This document shows positions 12,331 to 23,200 of a DNA stretch of 64,000 nucleotides, in pieces. A program made the translations under genes and the position numbers. How positions within the stretch are numbered: position 1 is the stretch's first letter; every line of letters begins with the position of its first letter. The stretch lies in the NCBI GenBank assembly GCA_028826165.1, contig JAPDFW010000134.1, positions 1-64,000 on the forward strand. The letters run 5' to 3'. Origin of the DNA: Anaeramoeba ignava (lineage: Eukaryota; Metamonada; Anaeramoebidae). The notes below the pieces were generated by a model. That model saw nothing but the letters and a program-made list of their open reading frames with translations, made no database searches and was not told the origin of the DNA.

Positions 12331-12765
12331 TCATTTTTCTTGATTATCATTAATTTGATTATCATTATTTATTTGATTATCATTATTTATTTGATTATCT
12401 TTATTTTCTTGATTATCTTTATTTTCTTGATTATCTTTATTTTCTTGATTATCTTTTTGTTGATTTGAAATTTTTTGTTGATTTTTTTTCTTTTTTTTAT
12501 TTCTTTTTTGTTTTTCAATTTTTGCTTCTTCTTTTTTTTTTGTAGTTGAACCAAAAATCAAATCAAGTTGATTAACTCTATCCCAAACAATTTGGTCATT
12601 TTTTTTAAAATAACGAATTCTATGAAAAGGAATTGTTTCAATATCAAATTCATCAAAAGGAATTTCTGCAATTTCATCTGAATCTTGAAATCCAATAACA
12701 AAATCAGCAGAATCATAATTTGGGTCAAATTTTATACGATTTACAACTTCTTTAGAAGTTCTCAT
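12331..12765 (-). CDS. MJ1316 (DUF504) domain protein, putative RNA end-recognition domain
   Basis: 144 residues in one exon. Residues 1-75 fit the MJ1316 family: MRTSKEVVNRIKFD, DFVIGFQDSD, EIPFDEF, then the diagnostic IPFHRIRYFK and IVWDR motifs. The family name refers to a proposed role in recognising cyclic phosphate RNA ends, which is a prediction for the family. In animals this domain is found fused to other modules (e.g. LENG9); here it stands alone with a basic Lys-rich stretch (77-100) and an Asn/Gln/Asp repeat tail (KDNQEN and NDNQIN units). It diverges from the PH/EF-hand gene across 205 bp. Domain call is strong; biological role unknown. Confidence 0.85.
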   Translation of the reverse strand: MRTSKEVVNRIKFDPNYDSADFVIGFQDSDEIAEIPFDEFDIETIPFHRIRYFKKNDQIVWDRVNQLDLIFGSTTKKKEEAKIEKQKRNKKKKKNQQKISNQQKDNQENKDNQENKDNQENKDNQINNDNQINNDNQINDNQEK

Positions 12766-12970
12766 TACTTAAAAATTAAAAATTTTAAAGAAAAAAATGA
12801 AAAAATGAAAAACGTCACAAAAATAAAAAAATAAAAATAAAAAAAAAAAGGAGAAAAAATAAAAATAAAATAAAAAGGAGAAAATTAAAAAAAAAAATGA
12901 AAAAAAAACAATAAAAAAAATCACTTTTTTTTTCCATTTATTCTTCTTTTATTATTTTATTTTTTTACAA
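12766..12970. promoter_or_regulatory. Divergent promoter between the MJ1316 and PH/EF-hand genes
   Basis: 205 bp between opposite start codons. On the minus side it has CATTTTTTCATTTTTTTC just upstream of the start; on the plus side a TTTTTCCATTTATTCTTC element lies about 30 bp before ATG. Otherwise A- and T-rich homopurine/homopyrimidine runs. Confidence 0.45.
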
Positions 12971-15900
12971 ATGAACCCAAACGATAATTTACCTTCAACA
13001 AAAACTGGATGGTTAACAAAGCAAGGCGGTTCAAGAAAAAATTGGAGAAAAAGATATTTTGTTCTAAAAAATCATGAACTATCTTATTATGAAAAAGAAA
13101 TGGATTTTTCTGAATTGAAAAAAGCAACACCTTTAGGAGTAATAAATCTTGCTCATACTTCAATTAAACAAACTTTGCCAAAAGAAGTTTCCAAAAAAAA
13201 TTGCTTTAAAATTGAACATCCTTTATCAAGAACTTATTTTTGTTCAGCAAGTAATGAAAATCAAATGAATGAATGGATTTCAGTTTTAACTCAAACTATT
13301 AATTATATTCAAGTAAGTTTTTATTTCTTTTTTTTTTAATATCTCATTGTTTATTTTATCTATCTTTTTTAAATTTGCTATTTTTTTTTTGATAATATTT
13401 AATTTAAATTGAAAAATTTTTATTTTTATTTTTATAAAATTATTTTCTTTTGCTTTTTGTTCTTAAAAAATAATTTATTAGATCAAAAATAAATCAAGAA
13501 CCAGAACTAAAATAAATATAAATATAAATATAAATATAAATATAAATATAAATATAAATATAAATATAAATATAAATATAATTATAAATATAAATATAAA
13601 TATAAATATAAATATAAATATAAATATAAATATAAAATATAAATATAAATATAAATATAAATATAAAATATAAATATAAATATAAATATAAATATAAATA
13701 TAAATATAAATAAAATATAAATATAAAATATAAAATATAAATATAAATATAAATATATATAAATAAAAATATAAATATAAATCATAAATCTAAATATAAA
13801 TATAAAAAATACAAAATATAAAATATAAAATATAAATATAAAAATATAAATATAAAATATAAATATAAAATAAAACATAAAATATAAACTTAAATATAAA
13901 ATATAAATATAAAATAAAAAAATAAAAATAAAATAAAAAAAAACAAAAATAAAAATATAAAATATAAATATAAAAATAACATAAAAATAAAAAAAATATA
14001 TAAAATAAATATAAATATATAAATAAAAATATAAATATAAAATTATAAATATAAATAAAACATAAATATAAATATTTAAAATATAAATATATAAAATATA
14101 AATATAAATATAAAATATACAAAATATAAATATGAATATAAAATATAAAATATAAATTTAAATATAAATATAAATGTAAATATAAAATATAAAAATATAA
14201 ATATATAAATATAAATAAAAATAAAAATATATATATAAATATAAAAATATAAATATAAAAATATAAATAAAATATAAATATAAAATAAATATAAAAAAAT
14301 ATAAAATATAAAATATAAAATATAAATATAAAATATAAAATATAAATATAAAATATAAAATATAAATATAAATATAAAATATAAAATATAAATATAAAAT
14401 ATAAAAATAAAAATATAAAATAACATAAATATAAATATAAAATATAAAATATAAATATAAATAAATATAAATATAAATATAAAATATGAAATAAAAATAT
14501 AAATATAAATATAAATATAAATATAAATATAAAATATAAATATAAAATAAATATAAAATATAAATATATATAAATATAAAATATATAAATATAAAATATA
14601 AACATAAATATATAAAATATAAACATAAATAAAAAAAAATAAAATATAAATATAAAATAAATATATAAATATAAAATATAAAATAAAATATAAAACAAAA
14701 AATATAAATATAAATATAAAATAAATATATATATAAATATATAAATATGAAAAAAATATAAATATAAATATAAAATATCAAATAAAATATAAAATATAAA
14801 TATAAAAAATAAAAAATATAAATAATAAAATAAATATATAAATATAAATAAAATAAAAATATAAATATAAATATAAATATAAATATAAAATATAAAATAT
14901 AAATATAAATATAAATATAAATATAAAATATGAAATATAAAATATAAACATAAATAAAATATAAAAATATAAATATAAATATAAAATATCAAAATATAAA
15001 TAAAATATAAAATATAAATGTGATAAATATAAAATCTAAATATCAATCTAAATATCCAAAATATGAAATATAAAATATAAAATATATATATAATGTAATA
15101 TAAACATAAAATAAAATATAAATATAAAATAAATAAAAATATAAATATAAAAATAAAATATAAATATAAAATAAACATAAAATATAAATATAAATAAATA
15201 TAAAATATAAAAATATAAAAAAATAAAAATATAAAAATATAAATATAAACATATAAAATAAATAAAAAAATATAAACATAAATATAAATATAAATATAAA
15301 TATAAAAATAAAAAATATAAATATAAATATAAATATAAATAAAAATATAAATATAAAATATAAATATATAAAAATATAAATATAAATATAAAATAAATAT
15401 AATAAAAATATAAATATAAACATAAATATAAATATATAAATATAAAAACATAAATATAAATATAAAATAAATATAAATATAAATATAAAATATAAAAATA
15501 TAAAATATAAAATATAAAATAAATATAAATAATAAAATATAAATAAAATATAAATATAAATATAAAATATAAATATAAATATAATTATAAATATAATTAT
15601 AAATATAAATATAATTATAAAATATAAATATAAATATAATTATAAATATAAAATATAAATATAATAAAATATAAAATATAAATTTAAAAATATAAATATA
15701 AATCTAAAATATAAATATATAAATATAAAATATAAATATAAATATAAAATATAATTATAAATATAAAATATAAATATAAATATAAATATAAATATAAATA
15801 TAAATATAAAATAAATATAAATATAAATATAAAATCATAAATATAAAATATAAATATAAAAACATAAATATAAATATAAAAATATAAAATATAAAATAAA

Positions 15901-18658
15901 AAAAAATATAAATAAAATATAAATATATAAAATCAAAATATAAATATAAATATAAATATATATATAAAATATAAAAATATAATATAAAATATAAATATAA
16001 ATATAAATATAATATTAATATAAATATAAAATATAAAAATAAAAATATAAATATATAAATAAATATAAAATATAAATATAAAATATAAATATAAATATAA
16101 AATATAAATAAACATAAATAAAAAATAAATATAAATATAAAATAATAAAATATAAATATAAATATAAATATAAAATAAATATAAATATAAAAATATAAAA
16201 TATAAAAAATAAAATATATAAATATAAATATAAATATAAATATAAAAATATAAAATATAAATATAAATATAAATATAATAAATATAAATATAAAATATCT
16301 CTATAAATATAAAAAATATAAATATAAATATAAATATAATTAGTATAAATATAAATATAAATATAAATATATAAAAATAAAAATATAAATATAAATATAA
16401 ATATAAAATATAAATATAAATATAAATATAAAATATAAATATAAATATAAATATAAATATAAATATAAATATAAATATAAATATAAAAATATAAATATAA
16501 AATATAAATATAATTATAAATATAAAAATATAAATACAAAATAAATTATAAATATAAATATAAATACAAATATAATTATAAATATAAATAAAAATATAAA
16601 TATAAATACAAATATAAATGTAAATATAAATATAATTATAAATATGAATATAAATATAAATATAAATATAATTATAAATATGAATATAAATATAAATATA
16701 AATATAAATATAAATATAAATATAAATATAAATATAAATCTAATTATACTCAATTTTTTTATTTAAATATAGGCTACAATCCCCAAACATGAAGAAAAAA
16801 ATGATTGGTTAACAAAACAAGTAAAGAGAAATTTTTTTGAATTATAGAATAAAGAGAGAAATTAATTAAAATTAATTAAAATAGGGAGGAAAACATAAAT
16901 CATGGAAGAAAAGATATTTTATGTTGAAATATAACACATTATATTATTTTAATTCTCAATCTGTAAATTAAATGAAATTAAATGAAAAAATTTAAATTAA
17001 ATTAAATTAAATGAAATTAAAAAAGCAACTTGATAAACCATTAGGCCAGATAAATTTAGTCAATGCAAGTATAATCATGACAGATTATACAATTAACATT
17101 CCAAATAGTTTTGCAATTTTAAGTAAAAATCGAAGAACTTATATAATGTATGCGAATTCAGCACAAGAAAGAGATGAATGGATAACATCAATTAGACAAG
17201 CAAGAATATGTTTCATTAGTTCAGATGAAGATATAACAAAAATCACAAATACAAAAACTGAAGAATTTGCCAAAATTATTGAATCAAAAATTAGCACAGA
17301 TAAAATTATTGAAATTAGTCGTGAATGGGCTAAAAAACGCCCACTTGGTCTTTGTGATTTTGAAGATTTTCTTGATATAATGAAAGATTTAAGTTTTAAA
17401 AGTGATACAAATAATCTTCAAAACTTTTTTGGAAAATTTGATTTTCAAGGAACTAGAACAATTGATCATCATCCTTTATTTATTGGAGCAATTTTATTTA
17501 ATAATAATTTGGATCCAAAACAAAAACTTAATAGTATATTATTTTATAATTAAAAATCAAAATTAAAATTAAAATTAAAATTAAAATTAAAATTAAAATT
17601 AAAATTCATTTTGAAATTAAAATTATATTTAAAATTCATTTATAAAATTAAAATTATATTTAAAATTAAAATTAAAATTAAAATTAAAATTAAAATTAAA
17701 ATTAAAATCAAAATCAAAATTAAAATTCATTTATAAAATTAAAATTAAAATTAAAATTAAAATTAAAATTAAAATTTAAATCTATTTTGAAATTAAATTT
17801 AAAATTCATTTATAAAATTAAAATTAAAATTAAAATTAAAATTAAAATTTAAAATTCATTTATAAAATTAAAATTAAAAATTCATTTATAAAATTAAAAT
17901 TAAAATTCATTTTGAAATTAAAATTAAAATTAAAATTAAAATTAAAATTATATTTAAAATTTAAATCTATTTTGAAATTAAAATTAAAATTCATTTTGAA
18001 ATTAAAATTAAAATTCATTTTGAAAATTAAAATTAAAATTAAAATTAAAAATTAAAATTAAAATTAAAATTAAAATTAAAATTATATTTAAAATTTAAAT
18101 CTATTTTGAAATTAAAATTAAAATTATATTTAAAATTTAAATCTATTTTGAAAATTAATTTTGAAATTAAAATTAAAATTAAAATTAAAATTAAAATTAA
18201 AATTAAAATTAAAATTCATTTATAAAATTAAAATTAAAATTAAAATTGAAATTAAAATTTAAATCTATTTTGAAAATTAATTTTGAAAATTAATATAAAA
18301 ATTGTTAGTTGTGTTTAATTTATATGATTTAAATGGAACAGGAAACATTGATTTTAAAGAATTAGTTTCAATTTTTTGTTCATTTGATCAAGCATTAATT
18401 GATCCAACAGAAGATCAACAACAACAACAAAATCAAAAAAAAAAATCAGAAAAAAAAATGGGAAATGAAACATTTGATTCAACAGAAACAATTTCACTTT
18501 TTGCAACTGATAACGCTTGTGAACTTTTTAAACAAACTCATAAAGACCCAAACAAAGATAAAATTACAGAAAATGAATTTGTATCTCGTTTACTTTTCTT
18601 TCATTTTGGAATTTCCTCTCGTTTAAAAATTGGGCATTTTTTGAAGACTCAAAAATAA
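12971..18658 (+). CDS. Tandem PH domain and EF-hand protein (five exons)
   Basis: Exons: 12971-13312, 16773-16820, 16885-16962, 17026-17533, 18309-18658; total 1326 bp, 441 residues, all junctions in frame with GT-AG. PH domain 1 spans residues about 10-112 ([20 protein letters not shown] to NEWISVLTQ). PH domain 2 is assembled from exons 2-4 ([29 protein letters not shown]). The C-terminal part has EF-hand-like pairs: [12 protein letters not shown], then a canonical loop [12 protein letters not shown] formed across the last intron, then a weaker one near [14 protein letters not shown] domains suggest phosphoinositide binding at membranes and the EF-hand suggests Ca2+ responsiveness. Both are inferred from family. 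A Gln run (QQQQQNQ) and a Lys-rich loop interrupt the EF-hand region. The two small exons are supported only by homology between the PH domains. Confidence 0.85.
13313..16772 (+). repeat. 3.46-kb intron of the PH/EF-hand gene made of (ATAAAT)n satellite
   Basis: Donor GTAAGT and acceptor AAATATAG flank an array of ATAAAT/TATAAA hexamers at about 13500-16745, with AATATAAA phase slips. Very long reading frames of Ile/Tyr/Phe/Leu on the minus strand are products of the repeat and are not genes. Confidence 0.92.
17534..18308 (+). repeat. Intron of the PH/EF-hand gene with AATTAA hexamers and TCATTT islands
   Basis: Donor GTATATT, acceptor TTGTTAG. The body is (AAATTA)n with repeated insertions of TTCATTTATAAAATT and AAATCTATTTTGAAA, giving a higher-order pattern. 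Its removal restores the EF-hand loop in frame. Confidence 0.9.
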
Positions 18659-18936
18659 AAAAGAAGAAAAAAGTTTTTTTAATTTAATTTAATTTAATTT
18701 AATTTAATTTAATTTAATTTAATAGTCTTCTTTTATCTTTTATTTTGATGTTTTTGATTTTGAATCTCATCAGAAAGTTTCTTTAAATAAATATGGCATT
18801 TATTTAAAAAAAAAAAAAGCAAAAAAAAAAAAATTTTTTTTAGATTAAAAAAATGATCAAATCATTTTTTTTCTTTTTAATTTGATTAATAATTTGATTA
18901 ATAATTTAATTAATTAATTTAATTGAAAAAATAATA

Positions 18937-19821
18937 ATGAGTTGGCTTTTTATTTTTTCTTCATTTTTTTTGTTATTTTTAACTTCAAACACACTCCATA
19001 ATTCAATACTTCTTGGTCTTTCATATGATTTAGATTCACAAAATCAATCGATAATTCAAATTGATTTAAAAACAAATGAAATGAAAGAAATAGCAACATT
19101 TCCCGAAGCAATTTACGCACTAGCAGAATATTCTGACATGAAGAAATCGCAACAAACCTATTTAGTTGCAATGGATACTTGGTATTTCAAAAATTATGAT
19201 GCATATAATGGTTCATGCACTTCAAAATTCTCAATTGATTATCCTTCCTTTATGAATACAGTTTTCAGTATAAATGACAATAAAGCATATTGTATTGTGA
19301 GTGATAACACCAATTTCCATATTGCCTCAGTCGACCCAGTCAGTCAGAAAATGTCTATTCTCATGACCCTTGATTCTTCTTTGGGAGTTATTCTTAATAT
19401 CAAAGCCTTTAATACTAAAACTAATGACTACTATTCCCTGGTCGACAACGGAAAGCCCAATTCTTCCCTTCTAATCGCCCATATTTCCTCTCAGACTTAT
19501 GATATCATCGACCTTGATATTGATGTCGATGGAATTATTTATTCCCCACAAAATGATGTTCTTTATGGAAACAATGGAGACTCAATTTTTACCATTGATC
19601 CCAATTCAGGTCGTTCAAGTCTCCTTATTAATGGTCTTATTGGTATCCCTGAAATGGATTCCATCGCTCTAGACCCTTCAAACTTAATCGTTTATCTCGC
19701 AAGACAAGATTTTGAGCAAGTTTTCGTTTTTGGTTACGATTTGAAAACTAAAAACCAAGTTTTCAAGATGGAAATTCCTTTTTCTTTTAGGTTCTTATCT
19801 TTTTTTCAAGGAAATAATTAA
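18937..19821 (+). CDS. Secreted beta-propeller-like protein
   Basis: 294 residues in one exon. Residues 1-20 (MSWLFIFSSFFLLFLTSNTL) form a clear signal peptide, with no later membrane segment, so the product is probably secreted or in the endomembrane lumen. The body shows repeating short strands typical of propellers: IIQIDLKTNEMKEIATF, FHIASVDPVSQKMSIL, DSIFTIDPNSGRSSLL, IALDPSNLIVYLA. Two Cys lie at about residues 91 and 122. No named family is recognised. The 3' two-thirds uses many more C- and G-ending codons than neighbouring genes, suggesting strong expression or different ancestry. A TTT-rich TCATTTTTTTTC element lies about 75 bp upstream. Confidence 0.75.
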   Translation: MSWLFIFSSFFLLFLTSNTLHNSILLGLSYDLDSQNQSIIQIDLKTNEMKEIATFPEAIYALAEYSDMKKSQQTYLVAMDTWYFKNYDAYNGSCTSKFSIDYPSFMNTVFSINDNKAYCIVSDNTNFHIASVDPVSQKMSILMTLDSSLGVILNIKAFNTKTNDYYSLVDNGKPNSSLLIAHISSQTYDIIDLDIDVDGIIYSPQNDVLYGNNGDSIFTIDPNSGRSSLLINGLIGIPEMDSIALDPSNLIVYLARQDFEQVFVFGYDLKTKNQVFKMEIPFSFRFLSFFQGNN

Positions 19822-20252
19822 TCCAAAAAAAAAGTTCCAAAAAAAAAATTTTTTCTTTCTTTCTTTCTTTCTTTTTAAAAATTGGAAATCAAAAGAAATA
19901 TGAGAGTTTTAAATTTCTTTTGATTTAAAAAAAAAAGGAAAATAAAAAGAAAAAAAAAAGGATTAATTATTTTTTTTTCTCTCTTTTTTTTTAATTGAAA
20001 ATTTCTCAAGGTTTCTATTATTTTTATCTTTTTTTAATGAAAAAAATAAATGCATTTGAGTCTTTGATACATTTGAAAAATTTCTCAATTTCTTTTAATT
20101 TTTGTAAATCCTCCAAAGATAATCTTATTTTTTGCAAATTTGATAAAAAAGATTTTGAATATTAATTCTAATTTTTAAATCTTATTTATTTTAATAAAAA
20201 AAAGCAAAAAAAAAAAATCTTTTTTTAATTTTTTAAATTAAATTAAATTAAA
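19822..20252. other. Intergenic region between the secreted protein and ankyrin genes
   Basis: Contains a (TTTC)n tract at 19855-19875, a perfect 14-bp inverted repeat (19886-19899 with 19913-19926), and a degenerate TLDc coding relic on the minus strand (see separate entry). No intact gene. Confidence 0.6.
19975..20165 (-). pseudogene. TLDc domain fragment (relic)
   Basis: Read on the minus strand with frame changes, this stretch gives IIFGGFTKI, then SNAFIF, FSLKKDKNN and EKFSIKKK. These parallel FIFGGFTKV, SDAFIFSLRNNKGD and EKFSIKKKEA of the TLDc gene near 38100-38300 in the same order and spacing, and nucleotide identity around 20034-20055 is high. In-frame stops and shifts make it non-functional. 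It lies immediately 3' of the ankyrin-BTB gene. Confidence 0.6.
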
Positions 20253-23200
20253 TTAAATGTAATCAATCATTGATTTGGAATTTAATTGATAAAAATCTTT
20301 TAAATTTTGAATCTCTTTTCGATTAATTTCTTTTGTTTCATCAAATTTATCATGATAAAGAAAATAAATTAATTGATGAATTGTTTCAAATGATTTTCTT
20401 GAATAATCATGAACTTGATTACTTGAATCTGAAACATTCAAAAACATTCCTTTAAATAATTCACTTCTTAATAATAATATTAATTTATGAACTTTAATTT
20501 CTTTTTCTTCAACAATTATTGTAAAATCTTTTGTTGATTCCTGTTGATATAATTTATGGAAATCTTTCAATATTCCTTTTCTTCCTTTTTTTGAATCAAA
20601 TTCTTCTAAAAATTCTTGGAAAAATTCTCTTGTTTTCTTTTCATTTTCTTCAATTTCTTTGAGTATTAACTTTGGTTCTTGACTGTCTCTCCAAAAATAA
20701 TAAATGGGATTTTTTTCATTTTGTTTTGATTGATGTGTAAATATATCAATAATTTTGGAGAAATCAAAAAAACCAGTATAAAGGAAATTTAAGGCAAGTT
20801 TAACAATTTCTTTTGGTTTTTGCGAACAAATATTGATAAATTTTTGTAAAAGAGAATCATTGTTATTAAATCGTGTTAATAAAATCAATTTATGAACTTT
20901 AAATTTTGCAAAATCATTTGATTGAATTGATAAATCTGAAAAATTATCATTTGAATTCAATAAAATATCCAAATCTTGATTAAAAGAATAAACCCTCAAA
21001 AATGAATCAACAAACTCTTTTTTGATTTCTCTTTCTTGTAAATCATAAATATCAACATCATTCTTGAGAAAAAACTGAATATTTTGTGTTTTATTATGCA
21101 TGATTGAAATTGAAAGAGGAGTTTCATTTTCTTTAGTTTTTGAATTAATATCAGCTCCTTTTGAAATCAAATATTCAATAATTTCAATTGACACATTTTG
21201 ACGACAAGTTAAATGCAAAGCATTTTCATTTCTTCGAGTTTTTGCATGAATATCAGCTCCTTTTTCAACTAAATATTCAATTATATTAAGTGGAAACTGT
21301 CTTTCACAAGCAGAATGAAAAATTGTGTAATGAGAAGAAGTTTTGACATTAATATCTATTCCTTTTTCAACTAAATATTTGATTATTTCAAATGATGGAA
21401 TATTTTGACAAAGAAAATGTAAAGCTGTTTCGTTTTCATTTGTTTTTGCATTAATATCAACCCCTTTTTCAACAAGAAATTTGATAATTTCAAATGAGGG
21501 TTTGAGATTTAAACAAGCAAAATGCAAAGCTGTTTGATTACCACTTTTGGCTTTAATATCAGCTCCTTTTTCAACCAAAAGTTGGATAACTTCATATGAT
21601 CGATATTTTTTACAAGCAAAATGCAAAGCTGTTTCATTTTGATTTGTTTTAACATTAATATTGATTCCTTTTTCGATTAAATATTTAACAACTTCAATAG
21701 ATACTTCATTTTGAAAAGCAAAATGTAAAGCTGTTTGGTTTTGATCTGTTTTTGCATTAATATCAGCTCCTTTTTCAATTAAATATTTAACAACTTCAAT
21801 AGATACTTCATTTTGAAAAGCAAAATGTAAAGCTGTTTGACTTTGATCTGTTTTTGCATTAATATCAGCTCCTTTTTCAACCAAAAACTTGATAAGTTTA
21901 AATGATGGATTATTTTGGCAAAGAAAATGTAAAGCTGTTTCGTTTTCACTTGTTTTTGCATTAATATCAACCCCTTTTTCAATTAAATAATCAATTAATT
22001 GAGGAGATGCGGAATACTGGCAAATAAGATGTAAAACTGTTTCGTTTTGGTCTGTTTTTGCATTAATATCAACTCCTTTTTCAACAAAATACTTAATGAT
22101 TTCAAGTGGTGTGCCATTTTGACAAGCAAGATGTAAAACAGTTTGATTTTGATAACTTGTTTTGGCATTTATATCAATTCCTTTTTCAACTAAAAATTTG
22201 ATCATTTCAAAAGAACGGTTATATTCTACAGCAATATGCAAGGCTGTGTTATTTAGGTTTGTTTTGGAATTAATATCTACTCCTTTTTCAATCAGATATT
22301 CAATAATTGGAAGAGATAAATTAGATCGACAAGCAAAATGCAAAAGTGTTTCATTTTGATCTGTTTTCTCATTAATATCTACTCCTTTGGAAACTAAATA
22401 CTCGATGATTTCAATAGAAATGTTTGGATTTTGGAAAAGAGAATGCAAAATTGAATCACCAAAAGTTGCTTTTGCATTTATATCAGCTCCATTTTCAACT
22501 AAATATTGAATAATTTCCAAAGATGAACTAAATTCACAAGCAATATGCAAAGCTGTTATATTTAAATGTGTTGTTGCATTGATATTGATTCCGTTTGCAA
22601 CAAATAAGTTGAGGATTTTAATTGGAGGATTGTATTGACAAATATGATGTAAAGAATTAGAACCATTTATTGTTTTTGCATTGATATCAATTCCTTTGGA
22701 GATCAAGTATTCAATAATTTCATATTTTGGGTTTGATTCACAAGCAAAATATAAAGCGTTTTGTCCATAGTTTGTTTTTGCATTAATATCAATTCCTTTT
22801 GAAACTAAATATTCAATAACTTCAAGGGATGAATTACCTTGGCAAGCAAAATGTAAAGCTGAAAAATTTTCTTGTGTTTTGGCGTTAATATCAATTCCTT
22901 TTGAAACTAAATATTCAATAACTTCTATTGAAATGTTTGAAGATAAACAAGCAAAATGTAAAGGTGTTTTATAATTATATGACTTTTCATTAACATCTAT
23001 TCCCTTTTCAACTAAGCAATCAAGAACTTCAAGAGGAATATTAGAATTTATGCAAGCAGAATGTAAAACAGATTCATTTTGATTTGTTTTTGCATGAACA
23101 TCTATTCCTTTTTCTATTAAATATTCAATAATTTCTATTGAAATATTTGGATTTTTGCAAGCAAAATGTAAAACAGATTCATCTTGATTTGTTTTTGCGT

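Noticed and set aside
13582-16753. Very long minus-strand reading frames rich in Ile, Tyr, Phe and Leu (up to 553 residues)
   Set aside because: They lie wholly within the ATAAAT satellite intron of the PH/EF-hand gene; composition follows the repeat and nothing resembles a domain.
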